Assembly: GCA_013112575.1 (NCBI GenBank)
Contig: JABFGG010000001.1
Location: 310,001-374,000, forward strand
Length of the DNA stretch: 64,000 nucleotides
DNA from: Chloroflexota bacterium
GTDB taxonomy: Bacteria > Chloroflexota > Anaerolineae > Anaerolineales > UBA11579
Direction: 5' to 3'
Part shown: one piece after another, positions 15,865-23,239 of the stretch
Layout of the letters: every line of letters starts with the position of its first letter
Numbering within the stretch: position 1 is the stretch's first letter
The notes under the pieces: generated by a model
Seen by the model: the letters and a program-made list of their open reading frames with translations, nothing else
What the model was told of the DNA's origin: nothing
The model's database searches: none
Made by a program: the position numbers and the translations under genes

Positions 15865-17010
15865 TTAAGGCAGCAACTCACTCTCTAAGATGAACTCAGA
15901 CAAAAACTCGGCGCGCAGTTGGTTGCCCAGTGGGGTGAAGTGAATGCCATCCGAGAAGTACTCGATATCCTGGGGCATGACGGCAAAGAGATCGTACACG
16001 AATGCCTCTGTAGAATCGCCGATCTGTTGAACGATGGCGTTCTGTTCAGCATAAGCGGCGTGATACTCCTCCGCAAATGCACGCGGCTCGTTGTCGAATT
16101 CGGGTGAATAGGTGAAGGTTACTAATAAGACTTCTATATCGTTGGCCCTGGCAATCTCAACCAGGTTGTGCAGGTTGCGCTCAAAGTAGATGGGCTGGTT
16201 GATCTCCAGCATGCGCGCCGCCGTATTGTTCTCGAAGATGCCGGAGGGGTAGTTACCATCCACCTTTTGGCTTACAAAGGCATCGCCATAATAAGAGCCT
16301 TTGGCCTGCAGGAAATTGCGGCGCAATGATATGTGCGACTCTGTTCTATCTGTATATACGAGCAATGCGCGAACCAAAGTGCTGCGCTCCCACCAGGGTG
16401 GATCAAAGGCCAGCCGCCGTGCTTCAAAACCCGCCATATCTCCCACGTAAAAGCCGCGCGGCCACACCAGGCGCGGGGCCACATCATTGACGCCGTGATA
16501 GACGATGATCATATCCGGCTCTAAGGGCATGACGCGCATTTGCAGGTTGATGATCGATTCCAGTGTGCTGTAACTGAACACCCCGGCGTTCAGAACTTCG
16601 ACTTCTTTGTGTCCGGCGGCGTTCAGTTCCTCTTGCAGTAGATAGGGGTAAGACTCGGTATAGTCCTGCGTGCCTGCCGAGTAGGTGGTCGAACCGCCGA
16701 GGGTGGCGATACGGAAGCTGCCTTCCGGTTTGGGCAGCTCGATCTCATCGCCGCGTAAACCCAGGGCATTATGTTTGTTGGGGCCATTGACGTAATCAGG
16801 GGCGGGCACAAAGCCCAGATAGCGATGCGGCACAAAACTGGGTTGCCCAAAGCGGGCGTTAAGCTGGTTGAGGGAGGCGTAGCGGTTGAACAGCAGTGGG
16901 GGGGCAAAATTGACGATGTAAACTCGCGCTGCCACTTCGATGATGCCAAAGGTGAATAGGGTGGAAACGAGGGCTAATATCAGGTTGATAATCAGTTGGC
17001 GGCGCTTCAT
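15865..17010 (-). CDS. Membrane-anchored SGNH/GDSL hydrolase
   Basis: A 381-residue protein with an N-terminal membrane anchor (about 7-30, IINLILALVSTLFTFGIIEV) and an SGNH hydrolase domain outside the membrane. All blocks are present: TLGGSTTYS (Ser about 106), LNAGVFSYST, YHGVNDVAPR (Asn) and FSDGIHFTPLGNQ (Asp and His of the triad). Such enzymes remove or transfer acyl groups on glycans, lipids or peptides. A deacetylase or esterase acting on surface polysaccharide is the usual role of anchored forms, inferred here. It is duplicated with the next gene downstream. It lies 48 nt after the stop of the response-regulator gene on the same strand. Confidence 0.88.
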   Translation of the reverse strand: MKRRQLIINLILALVSTLFTFGIIEVAARVYIVNFAPPLLFNRYASLNQLNARFGQPSFVPHRYLGFVPAPDYVNGPNKHNALGLRGDEIELPKPEGSFRIATLGGSTTYSAGTQDYTESYPYLLQEELNAAGHKEVEVLNAGVFSYSTLESIINLQMRVMPLEPDMIIVYHGVNDVAPRLVWPRGFYVGDMAGFEARRLAFDPPWWERSTLVRALLVYTDRTESHISLRRNFLQAKGSYYGDAFVSQKVDGNYPSGIFENNTAARMLEINQPIYFERNLHNLVEIARANDIEVLLVTFTYSPEFDNEPRAFAEEYHAAYAEQNAIVQQIGDSTEAFVYDLFAVMPQDIEYFSDGIHFTPLGNQLRAEFLSEFILESELLP

Positions 17011-17057
17011 CGTGTGCCAATCATACTGGATGGTGTTGGCCCCTGCAAGAAGCTTAC

Positions 17058-17708
17058 TTAGTCCAGATAGCCGCGGCGGGCAGCTTCTGCAATGGCGGCA
17101 GCTCGTGAATCCACGTCCAGCTTCTGGTAGATGTGTGTGAGGTGCGCTTTAACGGTGCGCTCTGTGATTTCTAACCGGTAGGCGATCTCTTTGTTGCGTT
17201 CGCCCTCCGCCACCCCGGCCAGCACTTCCATCTCGCGTTCGGTGAGCGTACTATCTTCATCAGTCTGGCCGCCTTTTTGCTGGTAGTTTAGTACCCGGGA
17301 GAGCATATCTGGGTCCAGCAGGGTTTCCCCTTTGGCCGCCGCCTTGATGGTGTCCAACAGCGTTTGACGCTCGGTGTCCTTGAGCAAATAGCCGCGTGCC
17401 CCGGCCTGCAGGCCGCGCAGCATCAGGTCGTCTTCCTGGTAGGTGGTCAGGATGATGATGGCCAGCTCAGGGTGGCTGGCGCGCAAGGCTTTGATGGCGG
17501 TGATACCGTCCATGACAGGCATTTGGAGGTCCATCAGCACTACGTTGGGTTGCAAAGCCTCGACCTGCTCGAGGGCTTCCTGCCCGTTGTTGGCTTCCCC
17601 CACCAACTCAATATCGGTAATTGTGTCAAAGATCATGCGCAGACCTTCACGAATGATGAGGTGGTCGTCGGTGATAAGTACGCGGATCGGGTCAGTCATG
17701 GTGTTCAT
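17058..17708 (-). CDS. NarL/LuxR-family response regulator
   Basis: A 216-residue two-component response regulator. The receiver domain (about 8-125) has acidic TDDH, the phosphoacceptor aspartate in VVLMDLQMPVMDG, the threonine in IILTTYQ and the lysine in GYLLKD. The LuxR-type HTH (about 150-214) reads LTEREMEVLAGVAEGERNKE and TVKAHLTHIYQKL. The gene overlaps the 3' end of the histidine-kinase gene by 17 nt. A second in-frame ATG at 17699 has better ribosome-site spacing and is an equal candidate start. It most likely regulates the nearby ABC-2 transporter, its own operon, or both. Confidence 0.95.
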   Translation of the reverse strand: MNTMTDPIRVLITDDHLIIREGLRMIFDTITDIELVGEANNGQEALEQVEALQPNVVLMDLQMPVMDGITAIKALRASHPELAIIILTTYQEDDLMLRGLQAGARGYLLKDTERQTLLDTIKAAAKGETLLDPDMLSRVLNYQQKGGQTDEDSTLTEREMEVLAGVAEGERNKEIAYRLEITERTVKAHLTHIYQKLDVDSRAAAIAEAARRGYLD

Positions 17709-18900
17709 CCTGTTTATCCAGCGGGAAGGTAAAACTCAGTTGTGTGCCTTCTCCTGATTTGCTGGTTATTTTGTATTCGCTTTGGGTAAGGCGGGCGCGT
17801 TCGTCCAAACCTAGCAGCCCAAAATGGCCCTGTGCCAAGGGCGCTTCCGTGTCAAAACCTTTGCCGTCATCACTCACTTCAATGCGTAGCTTATCGCTCG
17901 TTTGCGTCACGGTAACCGAAACATTTAGGGCCTGAGCATGCTTTTCTATATTGCTCAAAGCTTCGGTCAGAACGCGCTTTGCATGGTGCTGGATATGGGC
18001 AGGGACTTTGTTTCCTTCATCCAGGTTGATATTTGTTTCCAAGTCTGCTTTGTTGCTGCGCTTGAATTGCTCAAGGCGCGTGTTGATAATTTCGCTGAAA
18101 TCCATGGACTGTTGGTTACGCAGGTCTTCAATGGCTGCCCGAGATTCACTGAGGGTATTGCGGGCGCGTCTCAGGGCCCGATCGAGTAGATCGCCGACCT
18201 TCTCGTCCTGGCCCTGTTGTTGGTTGGCCTTGATGGCCTCGATCTGCAAGATCAGCCCGGCCACGCCCTGTGCGAGTGTGTCGTGTAGTTCGCGTGCCAT
18301 CCGCTCGCGTTCCGCTTCAAGGGTCAGGCTTTCGATTCGGGCGGCGTTGGCTTCAAGTTGCTGGTTGGCTTCCTCCAATTCTTCCAATAAAGCTTCAGCC
18401 CGCGCCCGCTGGGCCAGTTGTTGATTGAAGAGGAACAGGGTGATGATAATAAAACTGCCGTTGACGGCGATGGCGGTCAATACGGGCGCAATTTGTGGAG
18501 GATCAAGACGTAATACGATTGCAAAGATAAACAGGCCACCAAAGCTTAGTCCCACCCACAATGCTCGGCGGCTGTTGCCCCAGAGCCCCAGGGCTTCTCC
18601 TATGATGGCGATCGCCAGAGTACCAATAATGTTTTCTGAAAAGGGGATCAGGCCAATAGTAGTGATCAGGATGGCTTGCAAAGGGTAATAAAGCAAAGGC
18701 CAGTGGCTGCGTTGGTGCAAGGAGATATTGACCCAATACAGAACCAGGTGAACTGCGATCAGAGCCCCGAACAGCCAGGCTTGCTGTGGCGTGCTGCTTG
18801 CCAACAGACTGTTGATGACCGTAGAGGCCAGTGCGCCGACCAGCAGGGAGATGAAGATATAGAAGGGTAACCCTACAAAGGTTTCTTTATCTAAATTCAT
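17692..18900 (-). CDS. Sensor histidine kinase, HisKA_3 type
   Basis: A 402-residue histidine kinase, partner of the overlapping response regulator. Residues about 10-165 hold roughly five or six membrane spans with short loops and no recognisable extracellular sensor domain, as in intramembrane-sensing kinases of envelope stress systems. A coiled-coil linker (LLEELEEANQQLEANAARIE) leads to the HisKA_3 dimerisation helix with the phosphoacceptor histidine in MARELHDTLAQGVAG. The ATPase domain follows with NIEKHA (N box) and VSDDGKGFD (G1), then GLLGLDERARL. The ligand is unknown. The ABC-2 permease gene lies 104 nt upstream on the same strand, suggesting that the kinase senses envelope stress or a transported compound. 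Confidence 0.93.
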   Translation of the reverse strand: MNLDKETFVGLPFYIFISLLVGALASTVINSLLASSTPQQAWLFGALIAVHLVLYWVNISLHQRSHWPLLYYPLQAILITTIGLIPFSENIIGTLAIAIIGEALGLWGNSRRALWVGLSFGGLFIFAIVLRLDPPQIAPVLTAIAVNGSFIIITLFLFNQQLAQRARAEALLEELEEANQQLEANAARIESLTLEAERERMARELHDTLAQGVAGLILQIEAIKANQQQGQDEKVGDLLDRALRRARNTLSESRAAIEDLRNQQSMDFSEIINTRLEQFKRSNKADLETNINLDEGNKVPAHIQHHAKRVLTEALSNIEKHAQALNVSVTVTQTSDKLRIEVSDDGKGFDTEAPLAQGHFGLLGLDERARLTQSEYKITSKSGEGTQLSFTFPLDKQDEHHD

Positions 18901-19004
18901 AACTGCACTTTACATGTATTCTCATGGGTAGCTACTCTGTGCATCGATATATTGTATTGTACGTCAGCCAATAAACCTTCAATGGCTGGATTTAGAGGCT
19001 GTTC

Positions 19005-19793
19005 TTAGAATTCCTCTTGCCTAAAACGCCATAGACTAATAACTACAAAGATGACAACCATCACGAGAGTCGCTATGATGGGGGCGATTTGAGGAATAGC
19101 TGTTCCATGGATAATCGCTTCAGCTATAGAGACCCCATTCTCATCCAGAGGAGCGATCAGTGACCAGGGCAGGAGTTTTTCTAACACCGGGCTCAGGGAG
19201 ACAAACATGCTTTGCGTGAAAGCTAAAGCGAGGGGGATTCCGATGACTGGGCCACGATGATTGAATAAGGTCCCCAGCATTAATGTAAGGGTTAGATAAA
19301 ATAACTGGTAGAGAGATATAACTGCCAAACCGCCAAGAAAGTTGAGCGGGGCCAGCCAGTTTGCTGCGCCTAATGACATCTGGATGTAGGCAACGATACC
19401 GGGAAACAGCACCATCGTTGCAATTGTGCTTACTCCAAGGGCTATTAGCTTGGAGAGTATGAAGGCACTTCGGGATACGGGTTTAGACAGCACCCAGGCT
19501 GCAGTTCCCGTCTCTTTTTCTCCTACGATGGCATCTTGCAGGACGATGATAATTGCAATTGGCGGGAAAAGCCCCGCAAAGAGAACGTAAAAACCAACCG
19601 CGTTTGGTGCATCAGCGTCGCCGCCCCAGACAATATTGGCCAGGATCATATTGATCACCCCAACCCAGATCAATGATTGCACCCACCAGGAATTCGTTTT
19701 CCACCAATTGCCAAATTCAGCACGCAGCAGGTTATCCAAACCACGCCGCCAGCCATGCTCCTTTACGGATTGAAATACCTGATTAGTTGTCAT
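19005..19793 (-). CDS. ABC-2 type transporter permease
   Basis: A 262-residue permease with six hydrophobic segments. Residues about 42-62 form span 1, after an N-terminal cytosolic stretch with WWKTNSWWVQSLIW. The conserved ABC-2 sequence EKETGTAAWVLSKPVSRSAFILSKL lies between spans 2 and 3. Its start codon overlaps the end of the ATPase gene by 11 nt, so the two are translationally coupled and should form one transporter. Substrates of ABC-2 exporters next to LuxR-type two-component systems include antibiotics, sodium and lipids, none of which can be singled out here. Confidence 0.9.
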   Translation of the reverse strand: MTTNQVFQSVKEHGWRRGLDNLLRAEFGNWWKTNSWWVQSLIWVGVINMILANIVWGGDADAPNAVGFYVLFAGLFPPIAIIIVLQDAIVGEKETGTAAWVLSKPVSRSAFILSKLIALGVSTIATMVLFPGIVAYIQMSLGAANWLAPLNFLGGLAVISLYQLFYLTLTLMLGTLFNHRGPVIGIPLALAFTQSMFVSLSPVLEKLLPWSLIAPLDENGVSIAEAIIHGTAIPQIAPIIATLVMVVIFVVISLWRFRQEEF

Positions 19794-20742
19794 GACCTTC
19801 TCCTTCTACAATGTTGATGAAAATATCTTCAAGTTCATGGCTTTTGCGCTGAAAATCTGTCACGACCAGATCCTCGCCAGCCATCAATAGCTGCAACAAA
19901 TTCGTTTTGGCTGCCTGCTCATCTGTCACCGAGACCTTGATAAGCGTGTTCCCATTCTGTGCGCTACTGTGAACTTCGCTAACCCAGGACTGTGTTTTGA
20001 TGCGGGCTTGTGCTTTGGCGACATCTCCCTGAACCGTGGCGTGGAATACCAACTCGTCTCCACCTGCCAGCAGGTCTTCAACGGAGCCTTGCGCTACTAA
20101 ATTGCCCTTGTTGAGGATGGCAACCGTATCACTGACTTGCTGTACATCATCCAGGATGTGAGTTGAATAGAAGACCGTGGTGTGTTTGCGTAGCCGCGCT
20201 ATGACTTCCAGTACATCCCGGCGTCCCAGCGGGTCTAAGGATGCAGCCGGTTCATCAAGAATCAATAGATCGGGATAGTTCACCTGTGCCTGGGCGATGC
20301 CCAGACGTTGGCGCTCGCCGCCAGAGAAACCTTTAATGGGGCGGTCGGCTTTGTCCTCAAGCCCTACCAATTCCAGCATCTCTGCAATTCTGTTTTCAAT
20401 CGCTAATTGTGGGCCTTTAAAGAAGAAACGCAAGGTGAAAGCCAGCGTTTCACGGGCGGTCATATACTCGTAAAAACGTGGTTCCTGGGGAAGATAGCCA
20501 ATACTGGAACGGATACTGACACTGTCATGCACGATGTCTTTGCCAAAGATCGTTCCACTCCCCGCACTTGGCTGGATCAACCCAAGTAATAGTTTCATGG
20601 TTGTTGTTTTGCCGGCCCCATTGGGCCCCAGAAACCCAAAAATGGAGTGCTGGGGTACGTTGAGGTTTAGGGCATTCAAAGCATTTTCGTTCTCAAATGA
20701 TTTACTCAAGTCTTTAGTCTGAATGACAATGGGATGATTCAT
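19783..20742 (-). CDS. ABC transporter ATP-binding protein
   Basis: A 319-residue ATPase subunit. The ATG at 20740-20742, 5 nt after AAGAGGTG, is preferred over an upstream in-frame start. Walker A is GPNGAGKTTTMK, the Q loop YLPQEPRFYE, the signature FSGGERQRLG, and Walker B LLILDEPAASLDP, followed by the H-loop histidine in FYSTHILDD. The C-terminal ~90 residues form the regulatory extension common in ABC-2 exporters. It is coupled to the permease gene downstream and faces the divergent Lnt-like gene at 20937. Confidence 0.94.
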   Translation of the reverse strand: MNHPIVIQTKDLSKSFENENALNALNLNVPQHSIFGFLGPNGAGKTTTMKLLLGLIQPSAGSGTIFGKDIVHDSVSIRSSIGYLPQEPRFYEYMTARETLAFTLRFFFKGPQLAIENRIAEMLELVGLEDKADRPIKGFSGGERQRLGIAQAQVNYPDLLILDEPAASLDPLGRRDVLEVIARLRKHTTVFYSTHILDDVQQVSDTVAILNKGNLVAQGSVEDLLAGGDELVFHATVQGDVAKAQARIKTQSWVSEVHSSAQNGNTLIKVSVTDEQAAKTNLLQLLMAGEDLVVTDFQRKSHELEDIFINIVEGEGHDN

Positions 20743-20823
20743 CAAGACACCTCTTTTGAAATTTCGATGCAAACAGTTTAGCTTTCAAAAAGAAGTGTGC
20801 CATCGTCCAGGTGGGAACCAGCT

Positions 20824-20843
20824 CATTGTACGAGTGGACAATG
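20824..20843. promoter_or_regulatory. Inverted repeat in the divergent ABC / Lnt-like intergenic region
   Basis: CATTGT and ACAATG flank 8 nt within the 194-nt region between the divergent starts at 20742 and 20937. The spacing suits a dimeric regulator such as the nearby LuxR-type protein, but this is only positional inference. Confidence 0.3.
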
Positions 20844-20936
20844 TCTAGTTGTACCTCGCCCGGCAACTACTCGTCCGATGTATTTACCAGGCCCTTTGCA
20901 TACACTGGGGACAGTTCGATTTGCAAAGGAGTTATC

Positions 20937-22430
20937 ATGACCATTCAAAAGACCCAACGTTCTTATACTTGGCTCTGGCTGCTACTTTATGCTTTTTTTT
21001 CCTTTTTCGTGGGTGGCCGCTGGGGCATTCCGCTGGCCGCCTGGCTGGCCCCTGTTTTTGGACTGCGCTTCATCCACCAGCACAAAGCCTTACGTGGTTA
21101 CATCTTGTTGGTGCTGGCAGCCTACCTGCCGATAGCCATCGCCTGGAACGGGGTGACTTTCTTTACTTTCATTCATCCCGCTGCACATTTCCTCTTTATG
21201 CTGGTCACAGTGAGTTTGGGGAGCCTGACCTACCTGTTTTATCGATTATTAATCGGACGTCTGGAGAAAACGGGCCGCCAAATGGCTTTCTGGATGACCT
21301 TGATATTCCCGGTTGTTGCCACCGCTATGGAATTCCTGGTGAGTGGCGATAGTCCCTTCGGCACCTTCGGGGCACAGGCATACACACAGTTTGGCGTTTC
21401 GCCGCTGATGCAAGTGGTATCCATCACCGGTTTATGGGGTATTACCTTCATTACTGCCTGGTTTGCCAGCGTGGTCAACTACGTTTGGGAAAACGGCTTT
21501 GACTGGTCACAAGTTCGCAAGGGCGTCTTGATCTTCGCCAGTGTGCTGGTGCTGATCTTTGGTTACGGTTTCGCACGTGTATGGTTGGCTCCTGAAGCCG
21601 AAACCAGTGTACGTGTGGCCGGTTTTAATGCCGGTGCTGCCATTCCGGAATTGATGGCCATCTCTGGCGACGAGGAAGCTTTCCGGGCTGCCACCCAGCA
21701 GGCTCACGCCCAATATTTGGAACGTACACGCCAGGCAGCCAGCGAAGGTGCGCAGATCGTGGTGTGGCCCGAAGGCGCTGGCTTGGGTTACGAAGAAGAC
21801 GTTGCATCGCTATTAGTAGCAGGTCAGGCACTGGCTGCTGAAGAGAATATATACCTCGTCATGCCCGTTTTCACACTCTACCCTGACACGGAACGTTTAC
21901 CGGAAAACATGCTCTACATTGCTGACCCGCAAGGCGAATTGGCTTTATCGCATACCAAGTTCGGCGGCACCCAATTTGAGGGCTCATTGCCCGGCGCGCG
22001 CAGCTTGCAGACCCTGGAAACCCCTTATGGCACGCTCTCCGGCGCGATCTGCTGGGATGCCGATTTCCCCAAGGTGATCAGTGAGGCTGGCCGTCAGGAT
22101 GTGGACTTGCTGATTATTCCCTCCAATGATTGGTACGAACTGCGCGATGTGCACGCCAACATGTCTATCTTCCGAGCCGTCGAGAACGGTGTTTCCATCT
22201 TCCGACAGACCACGAACGGCGTCTCCCTGGCTGCTGATGCTTATGGACAAGTAGTTAATCGTACAGATCAATTTGAAGAGGGCAGTGAACAGTTAGTGGA
22301 TGTGCCTTTGAACAACACTATCACCTTGTTCCCCCGGATAGGAGATCTTTTTGCTCTCATTATTCTGGCTGGCTTTGCCATTGGTTCTGTGGGTATCTGG
22401 ATTGGAACTCGTAAGCCGAAAACAAGCTGA
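20937..22430 (+). CDS. Apolipoprotein N-acyltransferase-like protein (Lnt/nitrilase superfamily)
   Basis: A 497-residue protein. The ATG at 20937 follows AAAGGAGTT by a few bases and is preferred over a start 126 nt upstream. The first ~200 residues contain several membrane spans, followed by an extracytoplasmic nitrilase-like domain and a C-terminal span (ALIILAGFAIGSVGIWIG). The Glu-Lys-Cys triad appears as VVWPEGAG (Glu about 278), LSHTKFGG (Lys about 340) and GAICWDADFP (Cys about 371). RAVENGVSIFRQTTNG matches the conserved Lnt tail. Lnt N-acylates the lipid-modified cysteine of lipoproteins. The window encodes at least seven lipoproteins, so substrates are available, but the flanking motifs diverge enough that another amide chemistry is possible. 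Confidence 0.85.
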   Translation: MTIQKTQRSYTWLWLLLYAFFSFFVGGRWGIPLAAWLAPVFGLRFIHQHKALRGYILLVLAAYLPIAIAWNGVTFFTFIHPAAHFLFMLVTVSLGSLTYLFYRLLIGRLEKTGRQMAFWMTLIFPVVATAMEFLVSGDSPFGTFGAQAYTQFGVSPLMQVVSITGLWGITFITAWFASVVNYVWENGFDWSQVRKGVLIFASVLVLIFGYGFARVWLAPEAETSVRVAGFNAGAAIPELMAISGDEEAFRAATQQAHAQYLERTRQAASEGAQIVVWPEGAGLGYEEDVASLLVAGQALAAEENIYLVMPVFTLYPDTERLPENMLYIADPQGELALSHTKFGGTQFEGSLPGARSLQTLETPYGTLSGAICWDADFPKVISEAGRQDVDLLIIPSNDWYELRDVHANMSIFRAVENGVSIFRQTTNGVSLAADAYGQVVNRTDQFEEGSEQLVDVPLNNTITLFPRIGDLFALIILAGFAIGSVGIWIGTRKPKTS

Positions 22431-22444
22431 ACCATCCATTTCCC

Positions 22445-22480
22445 GATAAAAAAGCCCAGGCAAGGCCTGGGCTTTTTATC
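22445..22480 (+). terminator. Rho-independent terminator of the Lnt-like gene
   Basis: AAAAAGCCCAGGC-AAG-GCCTGGGCTTTTT forms a strong stem of about 13 bp starting 15 nt after the stop, with a T5 tail. It isolates the Lnt-like gene from the carbamoyltransferase operon. Confidence 0.88.
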
Positions 22481-22544
22481 TTCCGGCCCACTTGCATTGG
22501 CGTTATACTAGGCCACTAAGTAGATTTCATAGGAGCCTTTTTGA

Positions 22545-22727
22545 ATGAAAGAATTCTTTAAATCAATGACCTCTCGCCTGGGTGTGGCTGGCGAGTTGAT
22601 GGAGTTTTTATGGGCGCGTAAGCTATGGTGGCTGATGCCCATGATTTTTATACTGATCGTTTTCGGCGTCTTCTTTGTGTTCGCCGCTGCTTCCGGCCTT
22701 GGACCTTTTGTTTACACCCTTTGGTAA
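22545..22727 (+). CDS. Small DUF5989/SxtK-like membrane protein
   Basis: A 60-residue protein with one long hydrophobic segment (about 27-52, LWWLMPMIFILIVFGVFFVF) after an amphipathic N-terminus (ERLGVAGELMEFLWARKLW-like). This is the pattern of DUF5989 proteins found beside NodU-type carbamoyltransferases and of the small SxtK protein in saxitoxin clusters. AGGAGC lies about 8 nt before the ATG. It is followed after 14 nt by the SxtJ-like gene and then by the carbamoyltransferase gene, which strongly suggests a joint complex. The biochemical role is not established. Confidence 0.85.
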   Translation: MKEFFKSMTSRLGVAGELMEFLWARKLWWLMPMIFILIVFGVFFVFAAASGLGPFVYTLW

Positions 22728-22741
22728 GGGGATAATTTTCG

Positions 22742-23239
22742 ATGGAAATCCTTAGTGCAATTGCGCTGATCCTACTGACGCTGGTAGGATACAGCGGTGG
22801 TAGTGTGCTGGCAGCCGGCCCGCGTAAGGCTGCCCCGGGCGTATTGGATATTTTTGTGAACTTGGTTTTATGGACCGGTGCCTTGATGACACGATCTGAC
22901 CTGGGCCGCTGGACGGCCGTGCTGGTGTGGATCGGTATTGGCCTGGTGGTTGGTGCCGTAATAACATTCCTACGTCGCAGTTCTTTCCCCTTGGCTGACG
23001 TTCAGGAGCCAGTCCAAGGTTTGTGGCAGCACTGGTTGCGCTTTAGCCGCAAGCTGGGTGATTTTCAGGGACGCATTTTCCTCACCTGGTTCTATTTCAT
23101 TATCGTGACGCCTTTTGGCATCATCGGGCGGCTCTTCTCAGATCGTATGAACCGCAAAACGCCTACTGGAACTTCAGCCTGGCATACGCGCAAGGCTGAA
23201 CCAGCCCCCGGTGTGGAAGAAGCCCGGAGGCAGTTCTGA
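22742..23239 (+). CDS. SxtJ-like membrane protein
   Basis: A 165-residue protein with two N-terminal membrane spans (about 3-22 and 57-75), a short basic segment and a third hydrophobic stretch in DFQGRIFLTWFYFIIVTPFGIIGRLF (about 112-137), the conserved core of SxtJ-family proteins. The C-terminus is charged and Pro-rich. SxtJ proteins are co-conserved with O-carbamoyltransferases and proposed to assist or anchor them. Its stop codon overlaps the ATG of the carbamoyltransferase by one base, so translation is coupled. Confidence 0.82.
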   Translation: MEILSAIALILLTLVGYSGGSVLAAGPRKAAPGVLDIFVNLVLWTGALMTRSDLGRWTAVLVWIGIGLVVGAVITFLRRSSFPLADVQEPVQGLWQHWLRFSRKLGDFQGRIFLTWFYFIIVTPFGIIGRLFSDRMNRKTPTGTSAWHTRKAEPAPGVEEARRQF

